Notes: generated by a model not told the origin, from the sequence alone. A stretch of DNA of 64,000 bases from JBFMCC01 sp037445635 (GCA_037445635.1 JBBIKC010000014.1:5410-69409); one strand, 5' to 3'; positions 1 to 8,298 are shown, numbered from the stretch's first letter. Made by a program: numbers and translations.

Positions 1-778
1 CGGGCGGCGCGATCCAGAACGAGAAGGCGTTCAGGCGCGGGAAGGCCATGTCATGCGCGCCGATGAGCAGCGGGACGAGGTAGTTCATTAAGCCGGCAAT
101 GCCCAGCAGGATCGAGACGATCATGATCATGCCGTGAAGACTCATCAGCGAGTTGTAAAACTGCAGGCCGTTCTGGTTGAAGAGTTTGAAATTGGTGGTG
201 AGGAATTGCAGGCCCGACTGCGCCAGTTCGGTGCGGAATATGAGCGCAAATGTGCCGCCCACCACCAGCAGTATCAGCGCGGTGACGGTGTACTGGATGC
301 CGATCACCTTGTGGTCGAGCGAGGGGCCGTAGAATTTCTCCCAGCCGGGCGCGTCGGCGCGGTGTTCGGGAACCTCCAGGCCGCGCGCCATCTTGATCCA
401 GTCGTCGGCAACGCCGTGACCGAGAATGAAGCCGATCACACCCACCAGCCCGCCGAAGACCCAGGCGGGTTCCGTGAAGATGTAATTCGTGTCAACCAGG
501 TTCAAACCCATTACGGCGCGGATACCGGTAACGAACAAGGCACCGAGCAATGTGCCGATTATCTGCCAGGCAAGGGCGCGCGTGATGGTGCGATAACCGA
601 CCAGTCCGTAAAAGAACAGGGCGGCGCCAATGAGCAGGGAGAACAAGCCGGCCGACGAGGCGGTAAAATTCACGCGCCCGGCAACCAGCAGGTGCAATCC
701 CAGTCCCGCGCCATACCCAACCGCCAGCCCGACCAGCAGAAGCACGAGACTGCGCGTCAATGGTTTCATATTTTTCAT
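1..778 (-). CDS. ctaD: Cytochrome c oxidase subunit I (partial, N-terminal part)
   Basis: Reading frame open to the left window edge, so only about 259 N-terminal residues are visible. It encodes the heme-copper subunit of the terminal oxidase in the cytoplasmic membrane. The family core starts near residue 155 (DHKVIGIQY) and continues with LHGMIMI (His ~215, a heme ligand region) and NYLVPLLIGAHDMAFPRLN. The first ~150 residues, with several hydrophobic segments, precede the usual start of the family and form an unrecognised N-terminal extension. Start ATG at 778 has GGAG seven bases upstream. It lies 17 bases behind subunit II on the same strand, as in a cox operon. Confidence 0.93.
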   Translation of the reverse strand, partial: MKNMKPLTRSLVLLLVGLAVGYGAGLGLHLLVAGRVNFTASSAGLFSLLIGAALFFYGLVGYRTITRALAWQIIGTLLGALFVTGIRAVMGLNLVDTNYIFTEPAWVFGGLVGVIGFILGHGVADDWIKMARGLEVPEHRADAPGWEKFYGPSLDHKVIGIQYTVTALILLVVGGTFALIFRTELAQSGLQFLTTNFKLFNQNGLQFYNSLMSLHGMIMIVSILLGIAGLMNYLVPLLIGAHDMAFPRLNAFSFWIAPP

Positions 779-795
779 TCCAAATCTCCGCAGGC

Positions 796-1812
796 TTACT
801 TGAGCGTTTTGAGATACGCGACGATATTTGCAATATCCTCGTCAGTGAGCGGGACGACGGGCATGACCTGAGTCTCGAAACCGGCTACGATGGTCGCAGA
901 CGGTTCCTTGATGGATTCCGTCAGGAACGCCTCGTCTGCCGTGACAGTTGATCCGTCGGAAAGTTCCACCTGCGAGCCAAACAGCCCGCGCCAGGTCGGA
1001 CCGATCAGCTTGGTCCCGTCAACGGAGTGGCATCCCAGGCAGCCGCTCGCCTTGACCAGCGCCTCGCCCTTGACCTCCGGCGGCGCGGTAGCGGCCAGCG
1101 CCTGCTGTTCCGAAACCCAGGCCGCGAACTCCGCCTCGGCAGAGACCACCACCGGCCCCTCCATGCTGAAATGCGAGGTGCCGCACAGTTCCGCGCAACG
1201 GACCTTGTAATTGCCGGCCAGCGTCGGCGTGACGCGCAGTTCGGTCACGCGGCCCGGCACGATGTCCTGCTTGACGCGGAATTCGGGCACCCAGAAGGAA
1301 TGGATCACGTCCCTCGACTGCATCCGCAGGAGCACCTGTCTGTCCACGGGCAAATGAAGTTCATTCGATACAATCCCATAATCGGGGTACTCGAAACTCC
1401 ACGCCCACTGGGAGGCGGTCACGTTCACCACCATTGCCTGCGGGTCTACACGGCGGACCTCCCCAAGAGAGTAGGCGCCCATGTAGGCAAAGGCAATCAC
1501 TGTAAACAACGGAATGACCGTCCAGGTGATTTCGAGGGCCGTATTGCCTTCAATGTGTTCCGCGTCCGTTGTATCCCCTTTTCGGCGGCGAAAGACAAAC
1601 AGACTGTAGAGCAGCGGAACGACAATCAGGGCAAAAAGAAAAGACATGGCAATCACTTGCAGATTCCACATCCAGTCTATAGAACCCACTTCCCCCGGCG
1701 AACCAGCCTGCGCGCTGGCCGAAACGGGCATGAGGCCAATCGCGTCCAGCCCAAAATAGGTCAGCGCGGCTGCCAGAACAACCAGGACGCCCACAATTAC
1801 AAAATGCCGCAT
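796..1812 (-). CDS. ctaC: Cytochrome c oxidase subunit II fused to cytochrome c (caa3 type)
   Basis: 338 residues. Accepts electrons from cytochrome c and passes them to subunit I. Two N-terminal membrane segments (about 3-25 and 50-73) are followed by a cupredoxin domain with the CuA ligands His171, Cys206, Glu208, Cys210, His214 and Met217 (CAELCGTSHFSM). A C-terminal cytochrome c domain has CLGCH at 258-262 and the likely axial Met317. The fusion defines a caa3-type oxidase. The ATG at 1812 is chosen over one 15 codons upstream because AGGAG lies seven bases before it. It directly precedes ctaD. An oxidase of this kind implies aerobic or microaerobic respiration. Confidence 0.95.
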   Translation of the reverse strand: MRHFVIVGVLVVLAAALTYFGLDAIGLMPVSASAQAGSPGEVGSIDWMWNLQVIAMSFLFALIVVPLLYSLFVFRRRKGDTTDAEHIEGNTALEITWTVIPLFTVIAFAYMGAYSLGEVRRVDPQAMVVNVTASQWAWSFEYPDYGIVSNELHLPVDRQVLLRMQSRDVIHSFWVPEFRVKQDIVPGRVTELRVTPTLAGNYKVRCAELCGTSHFSMEGPVVVSAEAEFAAWVSEQQALAATAPPEVKGEALVKASGCLGCHSVDGTKLIGPTWRGLFGSQVELSDGSTVTADEAFLTESIKEPSATIVAGFETQVMPVVPLTDEDIANIVAYLKTLK

Positions 1813-1902
1813 ACAAATACTCCTGCGCGAAAACGAATTGGGCCATTGGCGGGACAAAACTTATAAGGTCACATTCACCTGCATTCTCCACACCAATAAC
1901 AC

Positions 1903-1958
1903 GCCCGCACACAAGACGAGGCGGGCTATAATTTACCAAATTAACTCGAATTTGTCAC
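1903..1958 (-). promoter_or_regulatory. Candidate promoter and leader hairpin of the cox genes
   Basis: Read on the minus strand: GTGACA (1958-1953), 17 bases, TAAATT (1935-1930), then a leader with a GCCCGC/GCGGGC hairpin (1926-1903), about 90 bases before the ctaC start. Consensus match is moderate; assignment is by inspection only. Confidence 0.4.
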
Positions 1959-1975
1959 GGATAAAAATTGTCAGA

Positions 1976-2440
1976 TTAAGAGCCCCCAAGAAGCGCGAGC
2001 ACTTCGGAACTGTGCTCCGCGGGACGGACTCTTTCGAAGACGCGCGCGATATTCCCCTGCGGATCGATCAGAAATGTCGTCCGCAACACGCCCTCATATT
2101 CGCGACCCATGAACTTCTTCGGCCCCCACACGCCGTACAGGTCGCAGACCTGATGTCCCTCGTCTGCCAGAAGCGGGAACGGCAAGTGAAACTTGGCCTT
2201 GAACACCGCATGGGAACGAGGCGTGTCTGGACTTACCCCTAGAATGATTACACCCGCTTTTTCGTACGCGGAATAATCGTCGCGAAAACTGCAGGCCTCT
2301 TTCGTGCAACCGGGCGTATCGTCCTTCGGGTAAAAATACAGCACGACGAATTTGCCGCGGAAATCGGACAGGCGGCGCGGCGTGTTTTTGTCATCCAGTA
2401 ATTCGAACTCGGGCGCGGGGATACCGGCGGATATGGGCAT
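1976..2440 (-). CDS. bcp: Thioredoxin-dependent peroxiredoxin, Bcp/PrxQ type
   Basis: 154 residues. Reduces hydrogen peroxide and organic hydroperoxides at the expense of thioredoxin in the cytoplasm. The AhpC/TSA fold signature FYPKDDTPGCTKEAC is present with peroxidatic Cys45 and resolving Cys50, the five-residue spacing of the Bcp class. Start ATG at 2440 is chosen because GAGGAGAG sits just upstream; the earlier in-frame ATG lies inside that ribosome binding site. Upstream of the oxidase genes on the same strand, which suits a role against respiratory peroxide, though co-transcription is not shown. Confidence 0.93.
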   Translation of the reverse strand: MPISAGIPAPEFELLDDKNTPRRLSDFRGKFVVLYFYPKDDTPGCTKEACSFRDDYSAYEKAGVIILGVSPDTPRSHAVFKAKFHLPFPLLADEGHQVCDLYGVWGPKKFMGREYEGVLRTTFLIDPQGNIARVFERVRPAEHSSEVLALLGGS

Positions 2441-2477
2441 GGGTTCTCTCCTCAAGCCGCTATTATAAGTTAAAAAA

Positions 2478-2502
2478 CAGAGTGGACGATTCGTCCACTC
2501 TG
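2478..2502 (-). terminator. Rho-independent terminator after the response regulator
   Basis: Perfect 12-base inverted repeat (2478-2489 and 2491-2502; inner pairs probably open as a loop). Read on the minus strand it is followed by six T (2477-2472). It lies 22 bases after the stop of the response regulator and closes the moeA/response-regulator transcript. Confidence 0.85.
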
Positions 2503-2523
2503 CCTAACAACCAAAGTGGTTGA

Positions 2524-2892
2524 CTACCGGATGATCCCTATCTTCTTCAGCGCCGCCTCCAGTATGTCGAGCGTGGCAGGCTTGATGATGACCGCCTGGG
2601 CACCGCCCTGCAGCACGCGCTGGCGCGTCTCGGGCTGGTCGTCCGAGGTGATGACCACGACCGGGACCGGGATCAGCCTCGGTTCCCGCCGCAGATACGC
2701 CAGGATTTCCGTGCCATCCACCCCCGGCATATTAACGTCCAAAAGAACCAGCCGGGGCGTCACCGTCCCCAGAGTCGAGATGGCCGCACTGGCTCCATAG
2801 GCAGGCCTGGCTTCCACGCCCAGGACTTCCAGCATCTGGATCAAGGCGTCCGCCGTCTGACGGTTATCGTCAATCACAAGCGCATAAGACAT
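2524..2892 (-). CDS. Single-domain response regulator
   Basis: 122 residues, a receiver domain only. Acidic pair Asp8/Asp9, phospho-acceptor Asp52 (LLDVNMPG), Thr82 and Lys104 are all in place, so it should be phosphorylatable. There is no output domain; such proteins act by protein contact or in phosphorelays. Its start codon overlaps the stop of the MoeA fusion gene by one base (TAATG), indicating translational coupling. No histidine kinase is adjacent. What it controls is unknown; pairing with a molybdopterin gene is unusual. Confidence 0.9.
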   Translation of the reverse strand: MSYALVIDDNRQTADALIQMLEVLGVEARPAYGASAAISTLGTVTPRLVLLDVNMPGVDGTEILAYLRREPRLIPVPVVVITSDDQPETRQRVLQGGAQAVIIKPATLDILEAALKKIGIIR

Positions 2893-4916
2893 TATTCCTC
2901 CGCAACCAATTTACCCATTGATGAAACATCGTAGCCGGGCAGGCTCGCCACTGCTTCGCGGAACGCCTGCCCATTAATTACGGCAAGGAGCGGAGCCAGT
3001 AATTCACTGCCGGCGTACTCCTGCGGGATGACCAGGTCATAACGCTCATGAAAGAGCGGAACAAAATCGAGACCGAGCGCCTGCGCGGCGGCGGGAATTC
3101 CCAGGCCGCAATCCGCGCGTCCCGAAGCGACTGCGGCCGCGACACCCAAATGGGTGAATTCTTCCTGATTGTAGCCGACGATCTGCCCGCCTGCCATCCC
3201 CATTAAGTTCAAATGGTAATCCAGCAGCACACGTGTCCCCGCGCCGCGCTGGCGGTTCACATAGCGGACCCCGGGCCGGGCCAGGTCATCCAGGCGTTTG
3301 ATTCCCTTCGGGTTTCCTTTCGCAACCATAAGCCCCTGTTCGCGCTTGACCAACTCGATGAGGCGGAACGGCACGCCGGGCATGTAACGCCGGATGGATG
3401 AGAGATTGTATTCGCCCGATTCGGGGTCGAGCAGGTGCGATCCGGCCACATGCGCTTCTCCGCGTTGCAAAGCGACCAACCCTCCCTGTGAGCCGACGTT
3501 GGCAGAGACAAATCTTCGGTCGTGCTCAGCAAGGAATTGCGCCAGCAAGTCGAGAATTACATCGTGCGAACCGATGCAGAAAATTGTTTTCTCAAGTTCG
3601 GCGCGCGACCGGTATAAACGTACCTGCACCTGCTGGCCGGCCTCCGCGCCCTGCTCGCCGCGCGGCAATACGACCAGTCCATCTGCGCGCACAAGCGACG
3701 TGATAACCCCCGCGCCGCGCGAAAGCGGCGCGGCCAGTAACCTGCCCCCGACGCGGCCGACGACGACGCGCACGTAATCATCGTCGCCGGGCGGCGAGAC
3801 GATCTTGCGAGTCAATGTGGCGGTTTCCGTTGGCATTTCGCGTGGCTGACGACCCAGCCACTTCGCCATCAGCGGTTCGACGAAGATGTCAACCGTCAGC
3901 GCCGCGGAGACGGGATAGCCGGGCACGCCAATGACGGGCACCTTGTCATTGCGAGCGACCAAGGGGAGCGAATCAATCTCCTTTTTACGCGGAGATTGCT
4001 TCGTCGGGACTTTGTCCCTTCTCGCAATGACGCCGAGGATGACCGGGTGGCCGGGTCGCACGGCCACGCCGTGAACCAGAAGCGCGCCGAGTTTCTCGAC
4101 GACTTTTGCGGAGAAATCTTCTGCACCTGCCGAGGAGCCAGCGTTGAGCAGAATCAAATCATGATTCTGCGCGGCCTCCTCAACTCTGGCACAGATGGCA
4201 TCGAAGTCATCTTTTGTGATGGGGAAGCGCGTCGTTTCGCCGCCGATTGCTCTGACTTGTGCGGCCATGACCAGCGAGTTGTATTCGAGGATGTCGCCCG
4301 GCTTCGGTTTTGAACCGATTGGCACAAGTTCCGAGCCTGTCGGCAGGATGGCAACGCGCGGCTTCCGCGCCGCTTTGACATCCGCGTGCCCGGCCGCGGC
4401 GATCGCGCCCAGGTCAACGGGACGCAACACATGGCCCGCCGGCAGGACCAGTTGAGTCGCAATGATGTCCTCCCCCAGCGGGCGGATGTGACTCCACGGC
4501 GCAACCGCGGCGCGGATGCGAATGGCCGCGGGGTTGCGGATGGCCTGCGTGAGATTCCCAGACTCATCCAGCGCCTCGACATTCTCGATGGGGATGACGG
4601 AGTCAAAGTCAATGGGTAGAGGATCGCCCGTGTCGAGGTACCGGGTTTGAGATCCGATTTGAAGCGTGATCGGGTCGGACGGCCCCGCGCCGGAGGTATC
4701 CGCGGCGCGGACGGCAAAGCCGTCCATCGCAGAAGCGTGATAATGCGGCGAGGAAATCTTCGCCCATACCGGTTCGGCCAGGATGCGTCCCAGCGCGTTC
4801 TCGTCGAGCGGAATCGATTCGATGCCCAAGACACGCCAGAGCCCCGCTTCTTCAAGCGCCTGCCGAAATCGAGCCTGCGCTTCGGGGAGAGGAATATCAT
4901 GCAGGTAAACAGTCAT
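2892..4916 (-). CDS. MoeA-like molybdopterin molybdenumtransferase fused to a substrate-binding domain
   Basis: 674 residues. Residues 1 to about 440 are a MoeA domain (molybdenum insertion into molybdopterin): PHYHASAMDGFAVRA near 58-72, LPTGSELV near 191-198, NAGSSAGAEDF near 258-268 and VPGYPVSAAL near 331-340. Residues from about 460 to the end are a periplasmic-binding-protein-like fold without signal peptide (EKTIFCIGSHD, VNRQRGAGTRVLLDYHL), the MoeA-PBP architecture known from bacteria and archaea, thought to sense or bind the oxyanion. Residues 296-324 are encoded by an 87-base palindromic repeat inserted in frame just before the GYPVSA loop. Followed by a coupled response regulator. 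Confidence 0.9.
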   Translation of the reverse strand: MTVYLHDIPLPEAQARFRQALEEAGLWRVLGIESIPLDENALGRILAEPVWAKISSPHYHASAMDGFAVRAADTSGAGPSDPITLQIGSQTRYLDTGDPLPIDFDSVIPIENVEALDESGNLTQAIRNPAAIRIRAAVAPWSHIRPLGEDIIATQLVLPAGHVLRPVDLGAIAAAGHADVKAARKPRVAILPTGSELVPIGSKPKPGDILEYNSLVMAAQVRAIGGETTRFPITKDDFDAICARVEEAAQNHDLILLNAGSSAGAEDFSAKVVEKLGALLVHGVAVRPGHPVILGVIARRDKVPTKQSPRKKEIDSLPLVARNDKVPVIGVPGYPVSAALTVDIFVEPLMAKWLGRQPREMPTETATLTRKIVSPPGDDDYVRVVVGRVGGRLLAAPLSRGAGVITSLVRADGLVVLPRGEQGAEAGQQVQVRLYRSRAELEKTIFCIGSHDVILDLLAQFLAEHDRRFVSANVGSQGGLVALQRGEAHVAGSHLLDPESGEYNLSSIRRYMPGVPFRLIELVKREQGLMVAKGNPKGIKRLDDLARPGVRYVNRQRGAGTRVLLDYHLNLMGMAGGQIVGYNQEEFTHLGVAAAVASGRADCGLGIPAAAQALGLDFVPLFHERYDLVIPQEYAGSELLAPLLAVINGQAFREAVASLPGYDVSSMGKLVAEE
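3945..4031. repeat. In-frame palindromic element (CATTGCGAG family) inside the moeA fusion gene
   Basis: 87 bases, exactly 29 codons. Ends GTCATTGCGAG and CTCGCAATGAC are perfect inverted repeats, and the interior contains GGAGATTGCTTCGTCG, shared with the intergenic copy at 62068-62160. It adds the basic, low-complexity residues 296-324 at a point where MoeA proteins normally run straight from VILGV to the PVIGVPG strand. Confidence 0.9.
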
Positions 4917-4959
4917 CGCCTGAATTATAAGGTCTGACGCGAAAGTTGGAATTTGGACA

Positions 4960-6246
4960 TTAGATCAGCGCCACTTCTACGATTTCCCCCGCGCTCAAAC
5001 CCGTTGCATCCGGGGGAATGCGCAGGAGGCCGTCCGCGGCGGCGAGGGTGAAGATGAGGTTGGATTTGCCAAAGATGGGTTCGACCTCACCCACCCCCCC
5101 TTGCCCCCCCTCCCTCTCCTGCGGGGAGAGGGAGGGGGGGATAACCTTCACAGGCCACCAATCCTCGCGGCCGGCCTGGGAGGGGAGATTCACAGTCAGG
5201 CGAGCCATCACGGTCGGGCGCGGACGAGGCAGTGCGCCCAGCAGTTTCTCGATCACAGGCACGACGAACAAATAGCCATTCACCAACGCGCTGACGGGAT
5301 TGCCCGGCAGGCCGACCACCGCCTTACCATCGCACACGCCGAGGATGGTCGGTTTGCCGGGGCGCGTATTGATTCCATGCACCAGCACGCCCGGCGCGCC
5401 CAGCGCGCGGATGACCTCGGCGGTCATGTCACGCGTGCTGGCCGACGACCCCGCGGTGATGATGACCGCCTCACATTCGGACAAGGCCCGCGCGGCCGCG
5501 TCTTTCAGGACCTCGAACTGGTCCGCGAAAATCCCGTAGCGGATCGCCTCCCCGCCCGATTTTTCAACCAGCGCGGATAGTGTGTACGAATTGACATCGC
5601 GCACCTGGCCGGGCCGCGGCAAGCGACTCGGTTCGACGACTTCGTCGCCCGTCGAAATCAATCCGATTTTGACCTTTCGGGCTACGCGCAGAGAGGTGAT
5701 ACCCAATGCCATCAGCCCGCCGATCTCGGCCGGACGCATCACGCGCCCCCGCGGCAGGACCACCGCGCCCGCGGCCACGTCCTCACCCACGCGGATCACG
5801 CCCTCCCCTTCCGCGGCCGCGCGGGCGATTTCGATTTCGTTTGGGCGACCCGCTGGGTCGCCTCTACCAATCGTTTGTGTGTATTCCAACATGACCACTG
5901 CATCCGCGCCGGGAGGCAGCATGCCGCCGGTGTGAATCAACGCGCATTGCCCCTCTCCCAATTCAAACGCGGGCGCGCCGCCCATCGGCACTTCGCCGAT
6001 CAACGCCAGATATGCGGGCAGGGACTCGCTCGCGCCGAAGGTATCGCGGGCGCGGACGGCGTATCCGTCCACGGTGGAACGCGGGAATTCGGGCAACGGG
6101 TGCGGCGCGAGGATATCCTCCGCGGCGACGCGGCCGAGAGAGGAGATCACGTCAATCGTCTCGGAATCAGGCAGGGGTCCCGCGAGATGCGAGAGCAGGA
6201 GAGCGCGGGCTTCGTCGGGCGGAAGCAGAGTCAGAAATTCAGGCAT
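4960..6246 (-). CDS. moeA: Molybdopterin molybdenumtransferase MoeA
   Basis: 428 residues. Inserts molybdate (or tungstate) into adenylated molybdopterin, the last common step of Moco synthesis. Motifs: PRSTVDGYAVRARD near 54-67, HTGGMLPPGADAVV near 108-121, STGDEVV near 203-209, TAGSSASTRDM near 264-274, LPGNPVSALV near 313-322. Lies 43 bases upstream of the MoeA fusion on the same strand. Two in-frame palindromic repeats are embedded: residues about 127-135 (GRGDPAGRP) and 369-387 (SLSPQEREGGQGGVGEV). Both fall in predicted loops, and the frame is maintained, so the protein is probably functional. Two MoeA paralogues may reflect separate Mo and W insertion; that is inference. Confidence 0.93.
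   Translation of the reverse strand: MPEFLTLLPPDEARALLLSHLAGPLPDSETIDVISSLGRVAAEDILAPHPLPEFPRSTVDGYAVRARDTFGASESLPAYLALIGEVPMGGAPAFELGEGQCALIHTGGMLPPGADAVVMLEYTQTIGRGDPAGRPNEIEIARAAAEGEGVIRVGEDVAAGAVVLPRGRVMRPAEIGGLMALGITSLRVARKVKIGLISTGDEVVEPSRLPRPGQVRDVNSYTLSALVEKSGGEAIRYGIFADQFEVLKDAAARALSECEAVIITAGSSASTRDMTAEVIRALGAPGVLVHGINTRPGKPTILGVCDGKAVVGLPGNPVSALVNGYLFVVPVIEKLLGALPRPRPTVMARLTVNLPSQAGREDWWPVKVIPPSLSPQEREGGQGGVGEVEPIFGKSNLIFTLAAADGLLRIPPDATGLSAGEIVEVALI
5087..5142. repeat. In-frame palindromic element (GGGGAGAGGG family) in moeA
   Basis: Core inverted repeat 5105-5119 / 5125-5139 around a CTCTCC...GGAGAG hairpin, flanked by a G-rich tail ending GTGGGTGAGG on the minus strand. Same family as 21011-21051 in cofD. 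Encodes residues about 369-387 of MoeA. Confidence 0.8.
5843..5868. repeat. In-frame palindromic element (GGCGACCC) in moeA
   Basis: Inverted repeat GGCGACCC (5844-5851) and GGGTCGCC (5855-5862) followed by TCTACC, resembling a small REP element. It encodes GRGDPAGRP within MoeA, where family members have a short loop. Confidence 0.65.
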
Positions 6247-6247
6247 G

Positions 6248-7120
6248 TCAACGCAGGAAGAAGGAAAGAGTCAACAGGTATGTGGTCAGCACGAAGAGCG
6301 CGGTCGCGTTGGTCGTGAGGAATCTCCAGACAGGCGGCGCGCCGAGCGAAACATTGCGAAGCCAGAGGATTTGAAGAATGGCAAAAGGCAGGCTGAGGAA
6401 GGCGGGCCAGACCAATCCCCATGAAAATCCAAGGACGGGCAGCAGGGCCAACAGCAGGTAAGCCGCGATCAAGAGACCATGATGGAATGGAACGGCACGT
6501 TCCCAGCCGATACGCATGAGCAACGTCTGGCGCAAATACTTCAAGTCATTGGCGTAGGTCGGAAAATCGAGAGTCAGCAAATATGCCAATGCAAGCAAGG
6601 TAAGCGCGAAGGCGATCGGGCCGAGGACGCGGTGATACTCGCCCGTTTGTAAAAGGAAAGCCGTCGCGGGCGAAAGCGAGCCGAGCATGACGGCCAGAGT
6701 CAGTTCGCCAAAGCCGCTGGTGACCAGCCGCAGAGGCGGGATGCCATATGCAAGCGCAAGCAGAATGTTGAGGCCGAGAATCAGCCAGAGCGCGGAAGAG
6801 ACGCGTCCGCTTTGGACGAGCGCGACGAGGAGGACGGCCGCGGCGGCGAGAAGCGCAATGGACAACCACAGCGCGGCGTTGCGCAGACGCTGACGCTCCA
6901 CAGGCGTTTCATCCGCGACAAGCGGTTCGTTGCCCGGACGAAAGACCTCAGCCAGTAAATAGGCGCTGGCGTGGACGAAGAGCGTTCCGCCAAGCCCCAG
7001 CCAGAACGCGGACATGTCCACGGGCTGGCCGAGGTAATCGGCAATGGACGCGCCGAGCAGATAGGTCAACGCGGCGTGGACGAGATAGAGCGGGCGGGAG
7101 AGGCGAAATAAGTTAGTCAT
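6248..7120 (-). CDS. UbiA/MenA-like membrane prenyltransferase
   Basis: 290 residues with about eight or nine hydrophobic segments. The second Asp-rich region of the superfamily is recognisable (DFPTYANDLKYLRQTLLMRIGWERA, split here as DFPTYANDLK and TLLMRIGWERA, residues ~195-220). The first aspartate motif is degenerate (AEVFRPGNEPLVADET, ~57-72). UbiA enzymes transfer isoprenoid chains to aromatic or lipid acceptors, for example in menaquinone synthesis; substrate cannot be told here. Its start lies directly beside the heptamer array 7123-7190, which occupies the place of a ribosome binding site, and no Shine-Dalgarno is visible. Stop is one base from moeA start. Confidence 0.7.
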   Translation of the reverse strand: MTNLFRLSRPLYLVHAALTYLLGASIADYLGQPVDMSAFWLGLGGTLFVHASAYLLAEVFRPGNEPLVADETPVERQRLRNAALWLSIALLAAAAVLLVALVQSGRVSSALWLILGLNILLALAYGIPPLRLVTSGFGELTLAVMLGSLSPATAFLLQTGEYHRVLGPIAFALTLLALAYLLTLDFPTYANDLKYLRQTLLMRIGWERAVPFHHGLLIAAYLLLALLPVLGFSWGLVWPAFLSLPFAILQILWLRNVSLGAPPVWRFLTTNATALFVLTTYLLTLSFFLR

Positions 7121-7122
7121 CG

Positions 7123-7190
7123 GTGAGCAGTGAGCAGTAATCAGTGAGCAGTGAGCAGTAATCAGTGAGCAGTGAGCAGTGATCAGTTAT
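7123..7190. repeat. Tandem heptamer array, CAGTGAG/CAGTAAT type
   Basis: About nine consecutive 7-base units (CAGTGAG, CAGTAAT, CAGTGAT) fill the whole gap between the aminotransferase and the prenyltransferase. The aminotransferase stop (7183-7185, read as TGA on the minus strand) lies in the last unit. There are no spacers, so this is not a CRISPR. Confidence 0.95.
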
Positions 7191-8292
7191 TGGAGAGGAA
7201 TTCTTCCAGCCGTGCTACAGCTTCGGGCAGGTTCTTTCGTCCGAGGCCGAGGCGGAAGTGGTTGGCCGAGTCGTCGTACATCGAGCCAGGCAGAAGCAGA
7301 ACACCTGCTTTCTTCACCAGGCGATCGCAGAAATCTTCTACGTCGCCTTTGAGCAATCGAGGAAAGCCCATCGAGCCTGCGCGTGGACGAACCCAAGAAA
7401 AGAGTGACGAGCGACGCGCGAAGAGTTCGTCAACAACGGCGAGATTATTCTTGATGATTCCGAGATTGCGGTCAATCAGTCTCTGGCGATGACGAAGCGC
7501 CAATTCGGCAAGGAATTCGCTCGGCGCACTATTGCAGATGGTGGTGTAGTCCTTCAGCGCGGCCATGCGCTCGTATACCTTCTTGTTCTTTGTAGCAACC
7601 CAACCGATGCGCAGACCTGCGAGGCCGTAGGTCTTGGAGGTCACGCCGAGCGAGACGGTATGCTCGCCTAAATCACACGCGGCGGGGAGGCGCACCGCGG
7701 GGTCATATTCCGATTCGCGATAGACCTCGTCGGAGAATAAAAGCAGATTCTTTTCCCGCGCGAAGCGATTGATTTCGTCAAAATCCGCGCGCGGCATCAA
7801 GAAGCCCGTTGGGTTGTGAGGCGTATTGACCACAATCGCTTTGGTATTCGTCCGCATCAGGTGACGCAGTTCGTCCAGATCGAGCGCCCAGTCCTTCTCC
7901 TCGCGCGCCCGCCACGGACTGACGTCACAGCCGATGGAACGGGCCACGTCGGTCAGCGACTGGTAGCACGGCCAGTGGACGATGATGTGGTCGCCTTTTT
8001 CGAGCATGGCGTGCATGAAGAGGAAGATGGCCTCCTCCGCGCCCGCGTGGACGAGGACGTGTTCGGGCTGGATGGTCTCGTACACGCCGCAAATGGCCTG
8101 CCGCAGAGTCGGGCTTCCCTGCGACTCGGTGTAGCCCAGCCAGGTCTGCTGGAATCGCTCTGCCGCGCCGCCTTCGAAGGCGAGCAGTTCGGCGATGGTC
8201 ATGGCTTCGCAGTCCGAACTGCAGAGCAGGTATTCGGTGTTGAATTCGTATTTGGCGAAGTAACGCTCGAGTTTGAAGGGAGGGATATTCAT
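7183..8292 (-). CDS. Class I/II pyridoxal-phosphate aminotransferase
   Basis: 369 residues. Fold-type I aminotransferase: NTPHNPTG with Asn160, SDEVYRE with Asp188 and Tyr191, Schiff-base Lys220 in SKTYGLAG, and Arg228 of LRIGW for the substrate carboxylate. Similar to the aspartate/alanine-like subgroup annotated as capreomycidine-synthase-like or general aminotransferases; the exact amino donor cannot be inferred. Start ATG at 8292 follows TCGTC without an obvious Shine-Dalgarno. Its upstream flank and its stop codon are both made of repeat units (8299-8328 and 7123-7190). Confidence 0.88.
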   Translation of the reverse strand: MNIPPFKLERYFAKYEFNTEYLLCSSDCEAMTIAELLAFEGGAAERFQQTWLGYTESQGSPTLRQAICGVYETIQPEHVLVHAGAEEAIFLFMHAMLEKGDHIIVHWPCYQSLTDVARSIGCDVSPWRAREEKDWALDLDELRHLMRTNTKAIVVNTPHNPTGFLMPRADFDEINRFAREKNLLLFSDEVYRESEYDPAVRLPAACDLGEHTVSLGVTSKTYGLAGLRIGWVATKNKKVYERMAALKDYTTICNSAPSEFLAELALRHRQRLIDRNLGIIKNNLAVVDELFARRSSLFSWVRPRAGSMGFPRLLKGDVEDFCDRLVKKAGVLLLPGSMYDDSANHFRLGLGRKNLPEAVARLEEFLSNN

Positions 8293-8298
8293 GACGAC

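Noticed and set aside
2478..2502. Member of the dispersed palindrome families
   Set aside because: It has a clear T-run after a gene end and no similarity to the other elements, so it is a terminator.
4917..4959. Molybdenum-cofactor riboswitch between the moeA genes
   Set aside because: The gap is 43 bases, too short for the known aptamer, and no such fold is visible.
7123..7190. CRISPR-like array
   Set aside because: Units are 7 bases and contiguous, with no spacers and no cas genes.
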